Below, one piece after another: positions 7,005 to 13,932 of a stretch of DNA of 15,152 nucleotides. Each line of letters starts with the position of its first letter. The first letter of the stretch is position 1. Position numbers and translations under genes: made by a program. The stretch is taken from contig JAURNN010000058.1 of assembly GCA_030830185.1 (NCBI GenBank), positions 1 to 15,152 of the forward strand, in the 5' to 3' direction. The notes under the pieces are model-generated. The model saw only the letters and a program-made list of their open reading frames with translations, ran no database searches and was not told the origin of the DNA. This stretch comes from Bacillota bacterium (lineage in GTDB: Bacteria > Bacillota_I > Bacilli_A > Acholeplasmatales > Acholeplasmataceae).

Positions 7005-7655
7005 ATGAATAAAAAGTTACTTATTGTAGAAAATGACATCTCATTACAAACCTTACTATTTGATTATTTTAGTTCCATCAATTTTGATGTTTTTTTAACC
7101 ACGAAAGGTTCTGAAGTGATCAATATTATAAACCATCAAAAAATCGATATTGCCTTATTAGATATCATGTTGGATGATATGGATGGATGGTCCATCCTAA
7201 GAATGATTAAAAAATCCTTTGATATCCCTGTTATTATGCTAACAGCCCGTAGTGAGGATGAAGATAAAATTTTTGGATTAGAGCTTGGTGCTAATGACTA
7301 TGTTACAAAACCTTTTTCAATTGTCGAATTAAAGTTACGAATCGAAAATGTCCTGAACCACAAAACAATTCAAAAGACGAACTTTAAATTAATTAACCAT
7401 ACATATGAAGTTCAAATTAATAATCAAATCATTAAATTAACAAAACACGAGTTTGAAGTGATAAAATATTTATCTGAACATGAAAAAGAAGTGATTTCTC
7501 GGGAAAGACTTTTAGAAGTATGCTGGGGATATTTATATCAAGGAGATACTCGAACAGTTGATACAACAATCAAACGTATTCGACAAAAATTAGACATGGT
7601 TTCTTGTATTCATACTGTTTTTGGAGTAGGTTATTATTTTGAGGTTCAGCAATGA
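7005..7655 (+). CDS. OmpR/PhoB-family two-component response regulator
   Basis: The 216-residue protein has a receiver domain (about 1-115) with the acidic pocket E9/D11, phospho-acceptor Asp53 (LLDIMLDD), Thr80 (IMLTARSE) and Lys102 (YVTKPFS). A winged-helix DNA-binding domain of the OmpR type follows (about 125-214), with EFEVIKYL, the TRTVDTTIKRIRQKL recognition region and VFGVGYYF at the end. It should be a DNA-binding transcription factor phosphorylated by the histidine kinase encoded next, with which it overlaps as ATGA. The start is the normal N-terminus for the family, but no clear ribosome-binding site precedes it. Its targets probably include the divergent lipoprotein gene; that is inference from position. 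Confidence 0.94.
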   Translation: MNKKLLIVENDISLQTLLFDYFSSINFDVFLTTKGSEVINIINHQKIDIALLDIMLDDMDGWSILRMIKKSFDIPVIMLTARSEDEDKIFGLELGANDYVTKPFSIVELKLRIENVLNHKTIQKTNFKLINHTYEVQINNQIIKLTKHEFEVIKYLSEHEKEVISRERLLEVCWGYLYQGDTRTVDTTIKRIRQKLDMVSCIHTVFGVGYYFEVQQ

Positions 7656-9001
7656 GAACCATGTCAATTTTTTATAAACAACTTTTGTTCATTATTTTTA
7701 CGATGTTGTTCGTATTTTTGATTTTAGTGATTTCACAAAATTTAATTTTACCAAGACTATATAAAAATAATTTGACAACAACGATGCAGAATCATATTCA
7801 GGAATTAAATGAGGCAATGATAACGAATTCAGAAGAAGATCACGAGTTAATATATCTTGATTTTATTAGAAATATAGAAGGCCGAATATCGATATATGAC
7901 ACGTTAGGTTCACCTCTTTATGGCACATCTGTTCAGTTACCAATTTCACTACTGATTAATTTAAACAGTGATTTAATATCAATTAATGAAATTGAGACAT
8001 CCACACTCCAATCAATACAAATCATTGAACTTAAAGATAATTATATTTATATTTATACACAATCACTAGATGGTCTCAACAAGACATTATCTATTGTCAA
8101 CACGCTATCTTTATACACTTTAATTTTTGGTATTATAATTTCAATCATCATGGCTTTACTCATTTCAAAAAGGTTGACTTTTCCGATTAAACAATTAATT
8201 TCATTTTCCGAGTCAGAAGATATCAGGATAGAAAATTTTCATCGAAAAGATGAATTTAATACGTTAATGGTTGCTTTTTCTAATATGAAAAAACATCTTC
8301 AACAAAATATTCAAGCTTTAAAAATTGAGCTTGAAAAAGAAAAGAAACAAGATGTATTGTCCAAAACATTCATTGCGAATGTTTCCCATGAAATTAGAAC
8401 GCCACTTGCAGTTATCCAATCTGCTATTGAAATGGTCACAATGACTCACGAAGAAAGTAAGAAAATAGAGTATTTTAATATGATTCAAAATCAAATCTCA
8501 ATGATAGAGAGACTATCTCAAGATATTTTAATATTATCCAAACTTCAAAGTCATACAATGAATCTTAATCCAGAACCTTTATCTATATCAAAAGTCATCC
8601 AAGAAGTCACTCACGAGTTGATGATGGTATATAAAGAGGTTGAAATTAAAGATCATAAGATTAAAACCGATATAGTTATTGAATATGATCACATAAGACT
8701 CAAACAAGTTATTACCAATATATTAATTAATGCCATTAAATTTAGGAGTGCTCAGACACCTATTGAAATTAAATATCAAATAGAAAAGAAATATGTTGAA
8801 ATATCCATTTATAATCAATCAAATCCCTTATTAGACGAAGATATACCTCATTTGATGGATCCTTTTTATAAAGTTCAATCAGATGGATTTGGATTAGGTC
8901 TCTCGATAGTTAAAAATATCATGAAATCTCATCAAGGAGACATACAAATAAGAAACTATCAAAAGGGTGTTGAAGTTACATTGAGGTTTAAATATGAATA
9001 A
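7652..9001 (+). CDS. membrane sensor histidine kinase
   Basis: This 449-residue partner of the preceding regulator has two membrane segments, about 9-30 and 152-172. They flank an extracytoplasmic region of about 120 residues that I cannot assign to a known sensor fold. A HAMP-type linker follows (SKRLTFPIKQL onward), then the HisKA dimerization helix with phospho-acceptor His246 in NVSHEIRTPL, then the HATPase domain. That domain has an N box (Asn360 in NILINAIKF), an F box (DPFYKV) and a G2 box (Gly412/414/416 in GFGLGLSI). The G1 box is not the classical DxGxG, a variation common in this subfamily. A GAGG ribosome-binding site precedes the start. Its end overlaps the cotH-like gene by eight bases, so all three plus-strand genes are translationally linked. 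Confidence 0.94.
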   Translation: MRTMSIFYKQLLFIIFTMLFVFLILVISQNLILPRLYKNNLTTTMQNHIQELNEAMITNSEEDHELIYLDFIRNIEGRISIYDTLGSPLYGTSVQLPISLLINLNSDLISINEIETSTLQSIQIIELKDNYIYIYTQSLDGLNKTLSIVNTLSLYTLIFGIIISIIMALLISKRLTFPIKQLISFSESEDIRIENFHRKDEFNTLMVAFSNMKKHLQQNIQALKIELEKEKKQDVLSKTFIANVSHEIRTPLAVIQSAIEMVTMTHEESKKIEYFNMIQNQISMIERLSQDILILSKLQSHTMNLNPEPLSISKVIQEVTHELMMVYKEVEIKDHKIKTDIVIEYDHIRLKQVITNILINAIKFRSAQTPIEIKYQIEKKYVEISIYNQSNPLLDEDIPHLMDPFYKVQSDGFGLGLSIVKNIMKSHQGDIQIRNYQKGVEVTLRFKYE

Positions 9002-10421
9002 AAAATATTATCTGATGATTATAGTGATTATGTTCTCAGTTATATTACAGGCATGTCAATTTGTTATTATTCCTGAAGTTAATCAAGTTCCAGAAACAGA
9101 AGTTGTTCCAATTGAAGAAGAGGCACTTTTATTTGATGAGAATTATGACCGCTTTTTTGATGAAATCAATCATAAAAAACTCGTGATTCAATTATCAAAT
9201 AACAATGCTAGATTATTAAATTCTGTCATGCAAGATTATTATGATGCGTTTGGCAATTACAGAAGTGATACATTTGTATCATCGGATATTTATTATGAAG
9301 ATTCTTACGGCATCATTAACATGGAAGATGTTGCTTTTAGAACTCGAGGAAATTTATCAAGAACACCGTTTTTAAATGATGTGGGTCAATTAAATCTTAA
9401 TCATTTTAAATTGAAATTTAATCAGCAGTTTTCAAATGTTACTAGAGAAGGCTATTTATTTGGGTTAGAAGAACTTGATTTGAAATTTAATAGAAATCAA
9501 GATGAAACTTATATGAATGAATTTGGTGCACTTAAACTTTATGAGTCTACAGGTGTTCACGCGCAACGTTCTACATTAATTTATGTCGAAGTTCATATTG
9601 AGGAGTCTATTTATCAAGTTGGCGTGATGACTGCTCTTGAACCCATTGATGAATGGTTTATCAAAAGAAGATTTGAAACCTCAGAAAATCAAATTGGTGA
9701 TTTATATAAATCCTTGTGGCAACAATTCGGACCTGCAAATCTAACGAATTCTATTGAAGGCACCATAGGAATTAAAGATGTTGAAAACAATTATAGACCA
9801 GCCTATGATTTAAAAACAAACAAAGTAAATGCTACACATGAATATTTACTATTACTCATTGATGTTTTAGCTTCAGAAGATTTTAATTATAAGAAAGCAT
9901 TTGTAGAAACTTATTTTGATATCGACCAACTTGCACGTTACTTTGCTGTCTCATTATTACTAGGGAATCCAGATGATTTTAGATCGATGGCAAACAACTA
10001 CTATTTGTATTTTGACATTGTTGGTGAAAAGTATCACATCATACCTTATGATCTCGATCATAGTTTAGGACAAGGGTGGGATGGCGCACCAGTATTTCAA
10101 GATCAACTTGTGGATACAAAGTTATATCACTTTGGCGAGTTGTTTTCACATCAAACGGGACAACCCATTCATCATCCACTCATAGAGGTTATTTTTGAAC
10201 TTGAAAGTTTTAGAACATTATATGAATCCTATTTAGAAATGCTACTTGATACAACATTTCATTTTTCATTTTTTAAGGTTGATATTGATGTATATAAGCC
10301 CATATTTGAACAAGACTTAAGAGTTTCTATGCTATCAGTCACCTTTGGTTATCGTAATCTTGAATCATTTATTGAACTTAAAAGACAAAGCGTCATGGCT
10401 CAATTAAATGAAACTACTTGA
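8994..10421 (+). CDS. CotH-like protein kinase lipoprotein
   Basis: The 475-residue protein begins with a lipoprotein signal ending in LQAC (Cys21), so it should be anchored outside the membrane. It matches the CotH kinase family: FRTRGNLS (residues 115-122), HFKLKFNQ, LDLKFNRNQDETYM, DEWFIKRRF, GDLYKS, NPDDFRSMANNYYLY (325-339) and IPYDLDHSLGQGW (350-362). In that family the PxDxD-type Asp pair (here Asp353 and Asp355) binds metal and ATP, and the known members phosphorylate secreted or spore-coat proteins. Here it is the third gene of a two-component operon, overlapping the kinase gene by eight bases, with a GAGG ribosome-binding site. No coat genes are present, so the substrate is unknown; the beta-propeller lipoprotein is one candidate. 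Confidence 0.9.
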   Translation: MNKKYYLMIIVIMFSVILQACQFVIIPEVNQVPETEVVPIEEEALLFDENYDRFFDEINHKKLVIQLSNNNARLLNSVMQDYYDAFGNYRSDTFVSSDIYYEDSYGIINMEDVAFRTRGNLSRTPFLNDVGQLNLNHFKLKFNQQFSNVTREGYLFGLEELDLKFNRNQDETYMNEFGALKLYESTGVHAQRSTLIYVEVHIEESIYQVGVMTALEPIDEWFIKRRFETSENQIGDLYKSLWQQFGPANLTNSIEGTIGIKDVENNYRPAYDLKTNKVNATHEYLLLLIDVLASEDFNYKKAFVETYFDIDQLARYFAVSLLLGNPDDFRSMANNYYLYFDIVGEKYHIIPYDLDHSLGQGWDGAPVFQDQLVDTKLYHFGELFSHQTGQPIHHPLIEVIFELESFRTLYESYLEMLLDTTFHFSFFKVDIDVYKPIFEQDLRVSMLSVTFGYRNLESFIELKRQSVMAQLNETT

Positions 10422-10445
10422 TTCCCATTTATTTTCATGTATAAT
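10418..10445 (+). promoter_or_regulatory. promoter of tRNA-Val
   Basis: TTGATT (10418-10423) and a perfect TATAAT (10440-10445) are spaced by 16 bases. The expected start is about 10452, seven bases before the tRNA. The -35 overlaps the stop codon of the cotH-like gene. Confidence 0.7.
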
Positions 10446-10458
10446 GTTAAGTGCAAAT

Positions 10459-10533
10459 GGAGTTATAGCTCAGCGGGAGAGCACTTGCTTGACGTGCAAG
10501 GGGTCGTGGGTTCAATCCCCTCTAACTCCACCA
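10459..10533 (+). tRNA. tRNA-Val (anticodon GAC)
   Basis: A 75-base cloverleaf is complete, with an encoded CCA end. The acceptor stem is GGAGTTA/TAACTCC, the D arm GCTC/GAGC, and the anticodon arm CTTGC/GCAAG with loop TTGACGT. The anticodon is GAC at 10491-10493, reading GUC and GUU valine codons. The T loop is TTCAATC. The T stem GTGGG/CCCTC contains one U-U mismatch (10507 with 10521). It is a single tRNA with its own promoter and terminator. Confidence 0.95.
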
Positions 10534-10543
10534 TTTGACATTC

Positions 10544-10570
10544 AAAACACTTGTATACAAGTGTTTTTTT
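10544..10570 (+). terminator. terminator of tRNA-Val
   Basis: A 10-bp stem (10544-10553 with 10558-10567, core ACACTTG) and a TATA loop run into a T tract ending at 10570, eleven bases after the tRNA 3' end. Confidence 0.85.
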
Positions 10571-10574
10571 ATAT

Positions 10575-10595
10575 AAAAAAGACTGCTAAGCAGTC
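10575..10595 (-). terminator. terminator of the amylosucrase gene
   Basis: GACTGC (10581-10586) and GCAGTC (10590-10595) form a 6-bp stem with a 3-base loop. On the minus strand it is followed by six T residues (10575-10580). The TAG stop of the gene (10586-10588) is within the hairpin. Confidence 0.8.
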
Positions 10596-12379
10596 TCTCC
10601 TGGAATGAATAATATTTCATAAGGTGCTAATGTGAGTGTTTTTTGTTTTAAAGAAATAATACGACTTTGAATTAGATCATGATCTAGTTTGACTAGATTC
10701 AGACTACTTAATTGATTCATGTCAAATACAACAACATGACTCGTAACATTAAATAGACCATAAAGCCGATTTTTATTTTGTTTTTTCTCTAGTAATATAA
10801 TTTCTTTATCTTCTGTATTTAATGCATGTTGCTTAATAAAAGGATGTAGAAGACGATGTGTTTTTCTTAAATGAATGAACTGCTTTAAATCATGATAGAT
10901 TTGCGCCGTACCGTAAGTACGCTTAATGATATTTGAATATAAATTCCAATCATAAAATGGGCGATGTATCCATCTTGAATCATCCCTTTTATGAACATCA
11001 TCTAAATATGAAAGATCATTTGTCATTCCAATATCATCGCCTGCATAAATCATTGGTGCACCTTGATAGAAGAATAAGATTGCATTTAGCATTTTCATAC
11101 GTTTGATTGATAAATCAAGTAACATCTCTGCATGTTGAAGTTTAGCATCTTCAATACCAATTAAGGATGCAAACATTCCATTGGTTCTTGCATCTTTCGT
11201 TTTTTCATTTTTTTGATAATCGATACCGTTACTAAATGAGCCTTTAAAACTTCCATTAAAAAATGAAATCAAAAATTGTTTATGTAAAAATGGATCAAAT
11301 CCAAATCGAAATAAAGCCTCTTCATTGAGTCCCCAACCTATATCATCATGACAACGAATGTAGTTCAACCATGCACCATGTTTTGGTAATTCAAAGCGGT
11401 TGGCATCTATTTTGAGAAGACTAGCATCCTGAGTTGCGACTGTATTCCATAAATTCACCATTAAATTAGCATTGTACATGAAATCGCATTCTGGAGCATC
11501 ATCCGTTCCAAAATACTTAACAATTTCATGTGGTTCAACAATCGCTTCACCGAGTAATGCAAGATTAGGACATGTCAAGTCTCTAAAAGCTCTAAATATT
11601 CTCATGAGAACATGAACTTCTGGTAAATTTCTGCATGTAGTTCCTAAAGTTTTCCACATAAATGGAATTGCATCTAGTCGTATCATGTCGATACCCCATT
11701 TTGAAAATTGATGGAGTTGTTTAAGCATTTCGATTAGAACATAAGGATTTTTATAATTTAAATCCCATTGATAATTGCTAAAAGACGTATAAATATATTT
11801 ATTTAAAGGTTTTAAAAAAGTAAAATTTGTTTTCTTTCTTTCAGGAATTACAAGTGGCACAGTTAAATCAAATTGACTCGGTACAAAATCATCATCATAC
11901 ATCATGAAGTAGTTTTGATAAAAAACATCTCCATCGATTGCTTTTATTGCCCACTGATGCTCCTTAGCAACATGATTCAAAACGAAATCAATCATTATTC
12001 TAATGCCATGCTCATGAAAAAAATGAATGACGTCAAGTAAATCTTCTTTAGTACCAAATTTTGGATCAACATCATTAAAATCAACAACTGCATAACCACC
12101 ATCATTTTCTTCTTCACGTGTTTTTAAAATTGGCATCAAATGAATCAAATTCACACCTAAAGTTTGAAAATAATTGAGTTTTTCTTTCATTGAAATAATA
12201 TTTTTTGAAAACAAATCGATGTAAAGGGTCATTGCAACAATAGGTGTCTTAGAAAACCAAGGTTGTTGAACTTCGGCCGCTGAATTTTGAGTGACATATT
12301 CGAGTAAAGAAGTTTTAGCTTCATCATGATTTGGGTATAGCATATCAAATAAAACACGTATTAATTGATTTTTTTTCAT
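10586..12379 (-). CDS. amylosucrase-type GH13 glycoside hydrolase/transglucosidase
   Basis: This 597-residue protein has the (beta/alpha)8 motifs of glycoside hydrolase family 13 and resembles amylosucrase closely. Visible are DGGYAVVDFNDVDPKFGT (92-110), DFVLNH (131-136), SNYQWDLNYKNP, IDMIRLDAIPF with nucleophile Asp236, LLGEAIVEP with acid/base Glu278, YIRCHDDIGWG with Asp345, and DDSRWIHRP (466-474). Asp93 and Arg469 match the salt-bridge pair that closes the sucrose pocket in Neisseria amylosucrase. The likely reaction is glucosyl transfer from sucrose to an alpha-glucan, or sucrose hydrolysis, releasing fructose. There is no signal peptide, so it acts in the cytoplasm. It is slightly shorter at the N-terminus than the studied enzymes. 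Sucrose hydrolase of the same subfamily is the main alternative. Confidence 0.88.
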   Translation of the reverse strand: MKKNQLIRVLFDMLYPNHDEAKTSLLEYVTQNSAAEVQQPWFSKTPIVAMTLYIDLFSKNIISMKEKLNYFQTLGVNLIHLMPILKTREEENDGGYAVVDFNDVDPKFGTKEDLLDVIHFFHEHGIRIMIDFVLNHVAKEHQWAIKAIDGDVFYQNYFMMYDDDFVPSQFDLTVPLVIPERKKTNFTFLKPLNKYIYTSFSNYQWDLNYKNPYVLIEMLKQLHQFSKWGIDMIRLDAIPFMWKTLGTTCRNLPEVHVLMRIFRAFRDLTCPNLALLGEAIVEPHEIVKYFGTDDAPECDFMYNANLMVNLWNTVATQDASLLKIDANRFELPKHGAWLNYIRCHDDIGWGLNEEALFRFGFDPFLHKQFLISFFNGSFKGSFSNGIDYQKNEKTKDARTNGMFASLIGIEDAKLQHAEMLLDLSIKRMKMLNAILFFYQGAPMIYAGDDIGMTNDLSYLDDVHKRDDSRWIHRPFYDWNLYSNIIKRTYGTAQIYHDLKQFIHLRKTHRLLHPFIKQHALNTEDKEIILLEKKQNKNRLYGLFNVTSHVVVFDMNQLSSLNLVKLDHDLIQSRIISLKQKTLTLAPYEILFIPGETA

Positions 12380-12383
12380 AATG

Positions 12384-12397
12384 TGGAAACCCTTTCA
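12384..12397. promoter_or_regulatory. near-palindromic, cre-like operator candidate before the amylosucrase gene
   Basis: TGGAAACCCTTTCA differs from the catabolite-responsive consensus TGNAANCGNTNNCA at one position: the central CG is CC. It lies between the predicted transcription start and the ATG and covers the AAAGGG ribosome-binding site, where a LacI/CcpA-type repressor could block expression. No regulator gene is in the window. Confidence 0.3.
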
Positions 12398-12403
12398 TAT
12401 GGT

Positions 12404-12431
12404 ATTATATCAAATATAGTGATAATTTGAA
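12404..12431 (-). promoter_or_regulatory. promoter of the amylosucrase gene
   Basis: The minus strand has TTCAAA (12431-12426), a 16-base spacer and an extended, perfect -10, TGATATAAT (12412-12404). Transcription would start near 12397, giving a leader of about 18 bases with an AAAGGG ribosome-binding site. Confidence 0.6.
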
Positions 12432-12456
12432 CATGTGAGGGTTGCACATATTTGCG

Positions 12457-12675
12457 ATGAAATATATCGCACTTAGAAGAGCAAGTAAACGATATATTGA
12501 TATCATGTATTTAAAAGATGAGTTAAACAAAAATGACATCTGAGATTTAATATAATTTGATATCCATTTATTAAATTTGAATTTAGAGTTTAGTCATCGT
12601 TTGAAACATGCTATATATATAAACTCAAAATTAGATGTTTCATATTTAACCGTTGATAATATGATGAAAGAATAA
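12457..12675 (+). pseudogene. possible decayed reading frame in the gap between sugar genes
   Basis: The 364-base stretch 12380-12743 has no intact gene beyond promoter and terminator elements at its ends. On the plus strand one frame reads as protein-like sequence from an ATG at 12457, is broken by TGA at 12541 and TAA at 12553, and then stays open for 39 codons to a TAA at 12673. Both pieces are rich in Leu, Ile and Lys, like real genes here. I cannot assign a family. It could be a gene remnant or chance open frame in AT-rich DNA. A small hairpin (TGCGAT/ATCGCA, 12453-12471) overlaps the putative start. Confidence 0.25.
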
Positions 12676-12718
12676 AAACTTCAAAATGAAGAAGTAATAT
12701 TTCTTACAACTAATAGCG

Positions 12719-12746
12719 TTAAAAAAAAGCGCTGATTGCGCTTTTA
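12719..12746 (-). terminator. terminator of the PfkB-family kinase gene
   Basis: AAAAGCGC (12725-12732) and GCGCTTTT (12738-12745) form an 8-bp stem with a 5-base loop. A run of A residues (12719-12728) gives the U tract on the minus strand. The TAA stop of the kinase gene (12744-12746) is at the foot of the stem. A T-rich tract after it on the plus strand may allow weak two-way termination. Confidence 0.8.
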
Positions 12747-13853
12747 TTTTTTTGTAAAGTTAACAATAAATTCAATGAGTTCATCTGTATTTGGACTTTT
12801 TGCATTAACAACATAAAATCCACTTGTACAAACACCGGTTAGAAGTGACGCTTCAGGAGTTAAACCAGCGAGTTGACCAAAAACATACCCTGCATTAAAA
12901 TTATCTCCAGCCCCTGTGGTTAATTTAGGTTTTTCAACATAAGGTCCTTTGGTTTCAAAATAACCGTGAGATGTCATAACAACTGCTCTATCTACTGGAT
13001 GTACGACAAGTTGATCAACTTCAAGAGAGTCATATAGTGCTTTTGTAACTTGTTCTAAACTTGTTTCGTTGATGTCATCTTTTGAAAACAAACCTAATGT
13101 TACAGAAACGTCAAAAGCTTCTTTTTTATTGAATCCTAAAATGACATTAAAATAATATTTGAAAAGTTTTAGTAAATGAAGTGCTCTTGTGATATCGTTA
13201 GATTCTCTTTTTTCGGGATCTGCAATATCTACAAAAAAGATAGGTTTTGAGGCTCTAGATTTTAATTTTGGCAACGCTTTTTCAAGTAAATCTTCCCATA
13301 AAGATGTCATGGTTGGGAGCATCGACCAGTTGACACTTGCAAATAAATCTGACGATTGAAGTTGATCTAACAGATTGTCTTCACCATAGGTTTCTATTAA
13401 CCGATCATAGGTCATATTGTCAAAATTCATACGGCCCATAATAATTTTGCCATCAAAAAATTCTACGGCATCTGAAATGCCAGGGTTCTCAATCGAAATG
13501 ACATTCGCTTTTTCAGCAATGGGTTGAAAGACTGGATGTAACGATGGAAACCCTAATGCACCAACATACGTTGCTTTAACATTGTGTTTAAGTAGTGCAT
13601 TGGTCATTATCGGACCATTGCCTCCAATTTTTTGTTGGTCAACTACCCACTCAATATTTGTTGATAATCCAGCTGCTTTTCCAATACGATTTGCATAATC
13701 TTTGATGTATTCTAAACGCTTAAATTCTGTTAAGCTGATACGTTTGTCAACAACATGCATGATGTTATCTACAAAACCATCAAAACCAATAAAAAGTTTT
13801 AATGGATGTTTTTTTGTATGGGTTAATGCTTTTGTAATGTCTTGAATAGTCAT
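12744..13853 (-). CDS. PfkB/ribokinase-family carbohydrate kinase
   Basis: I chose the ATG at 13851-13853 (369 residues) because GGAG lies seven bases upstream and the frame before it is not conserved-looking; the longer version to 13934 would overlap the divergent phosphatase gene. The PfkB fold is shown by FIGFDGFVDN near the N-terminus, IGGNGPIMTNALLKHNVKA (77-95), VGALG, and the ATP-binding signature TTGAGDNFNAGYVFGQLAG (312-330) with catalytic Asp317. It phosphorylates a sugar or nucleoside with ATP; the substrate cannot be read from sequence. The upstream-oriented amylosucrase gene on the same strand would produce fructose, so a fructokinase role is possible, but the two genes have separate promoter and terminator elements. 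Confidence 0.88.
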   Translation of the reverse strand: MTIQDITKALTHTKKHPLKLFIGFDGFVDNIMHVVDKRISLTEFKRLEYIKDYANRIGKAAGLSTNIEWVVDQQKIGGNGPIMTNALLKHNVKATYVGALGFPSLHPVFQPIAEKANVISIENPGISDAVEFFDGKIIMGRMNFDNMTYDRLIETYGEDNLLDQLQSSDLFASVNWSMLPTMTSLWEDLLEKALPKLKSRASKPIFFVDIADPEKRESNDITRALHLLKLFKYYFNVILGFNKKEAFDVSVTLGLFSKDDINETSLEQVTKALYDSLEVDQLVVHPVDRAVVMTSHGYFETKGPYVEKPKLTTGAGDNFNAGYVFGQLAGLTPEASLLTGVCTSGFYVVNAKSPNTDELIEFIVNFTKK

Positions 13854-13932
13854 AAATTTTCTCCATGAATTAGATTGGTCTAATATACGTAAATATGATA
13901 ACATAAGAATAACATGTTGAAAAGAGAAAATC

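Noticed and set aside
6890..7039. 50-residue N-terminal extension of the beta-propeller protein
   Set aside because: It crosses both divergent promoters and the start of the response regulator gene; the internal ATG at 6889 has a ribosome-binding site and a lipoprotein signal peptide.
10408..10608. 66-residue plus-strand open frame spanning the tRNA
   Set aside because: Its protein is a translation of tRNA-Val, and its start lies inside the end of the cotH-like gene.
12453..12471. Small hairpin TGCGAT/ATCGCA as a regulatory RNA or terminator
   Set aside because: Only 6 bp with no T run and no nearby gene that it would serve.
12556..12672. Loose resemblance of the remnant to Abi-type phage-defence proteins
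   Set aside because: The likeness is confined to a short Leu-rich stretch with a misfitting gap; not enough to name a family.
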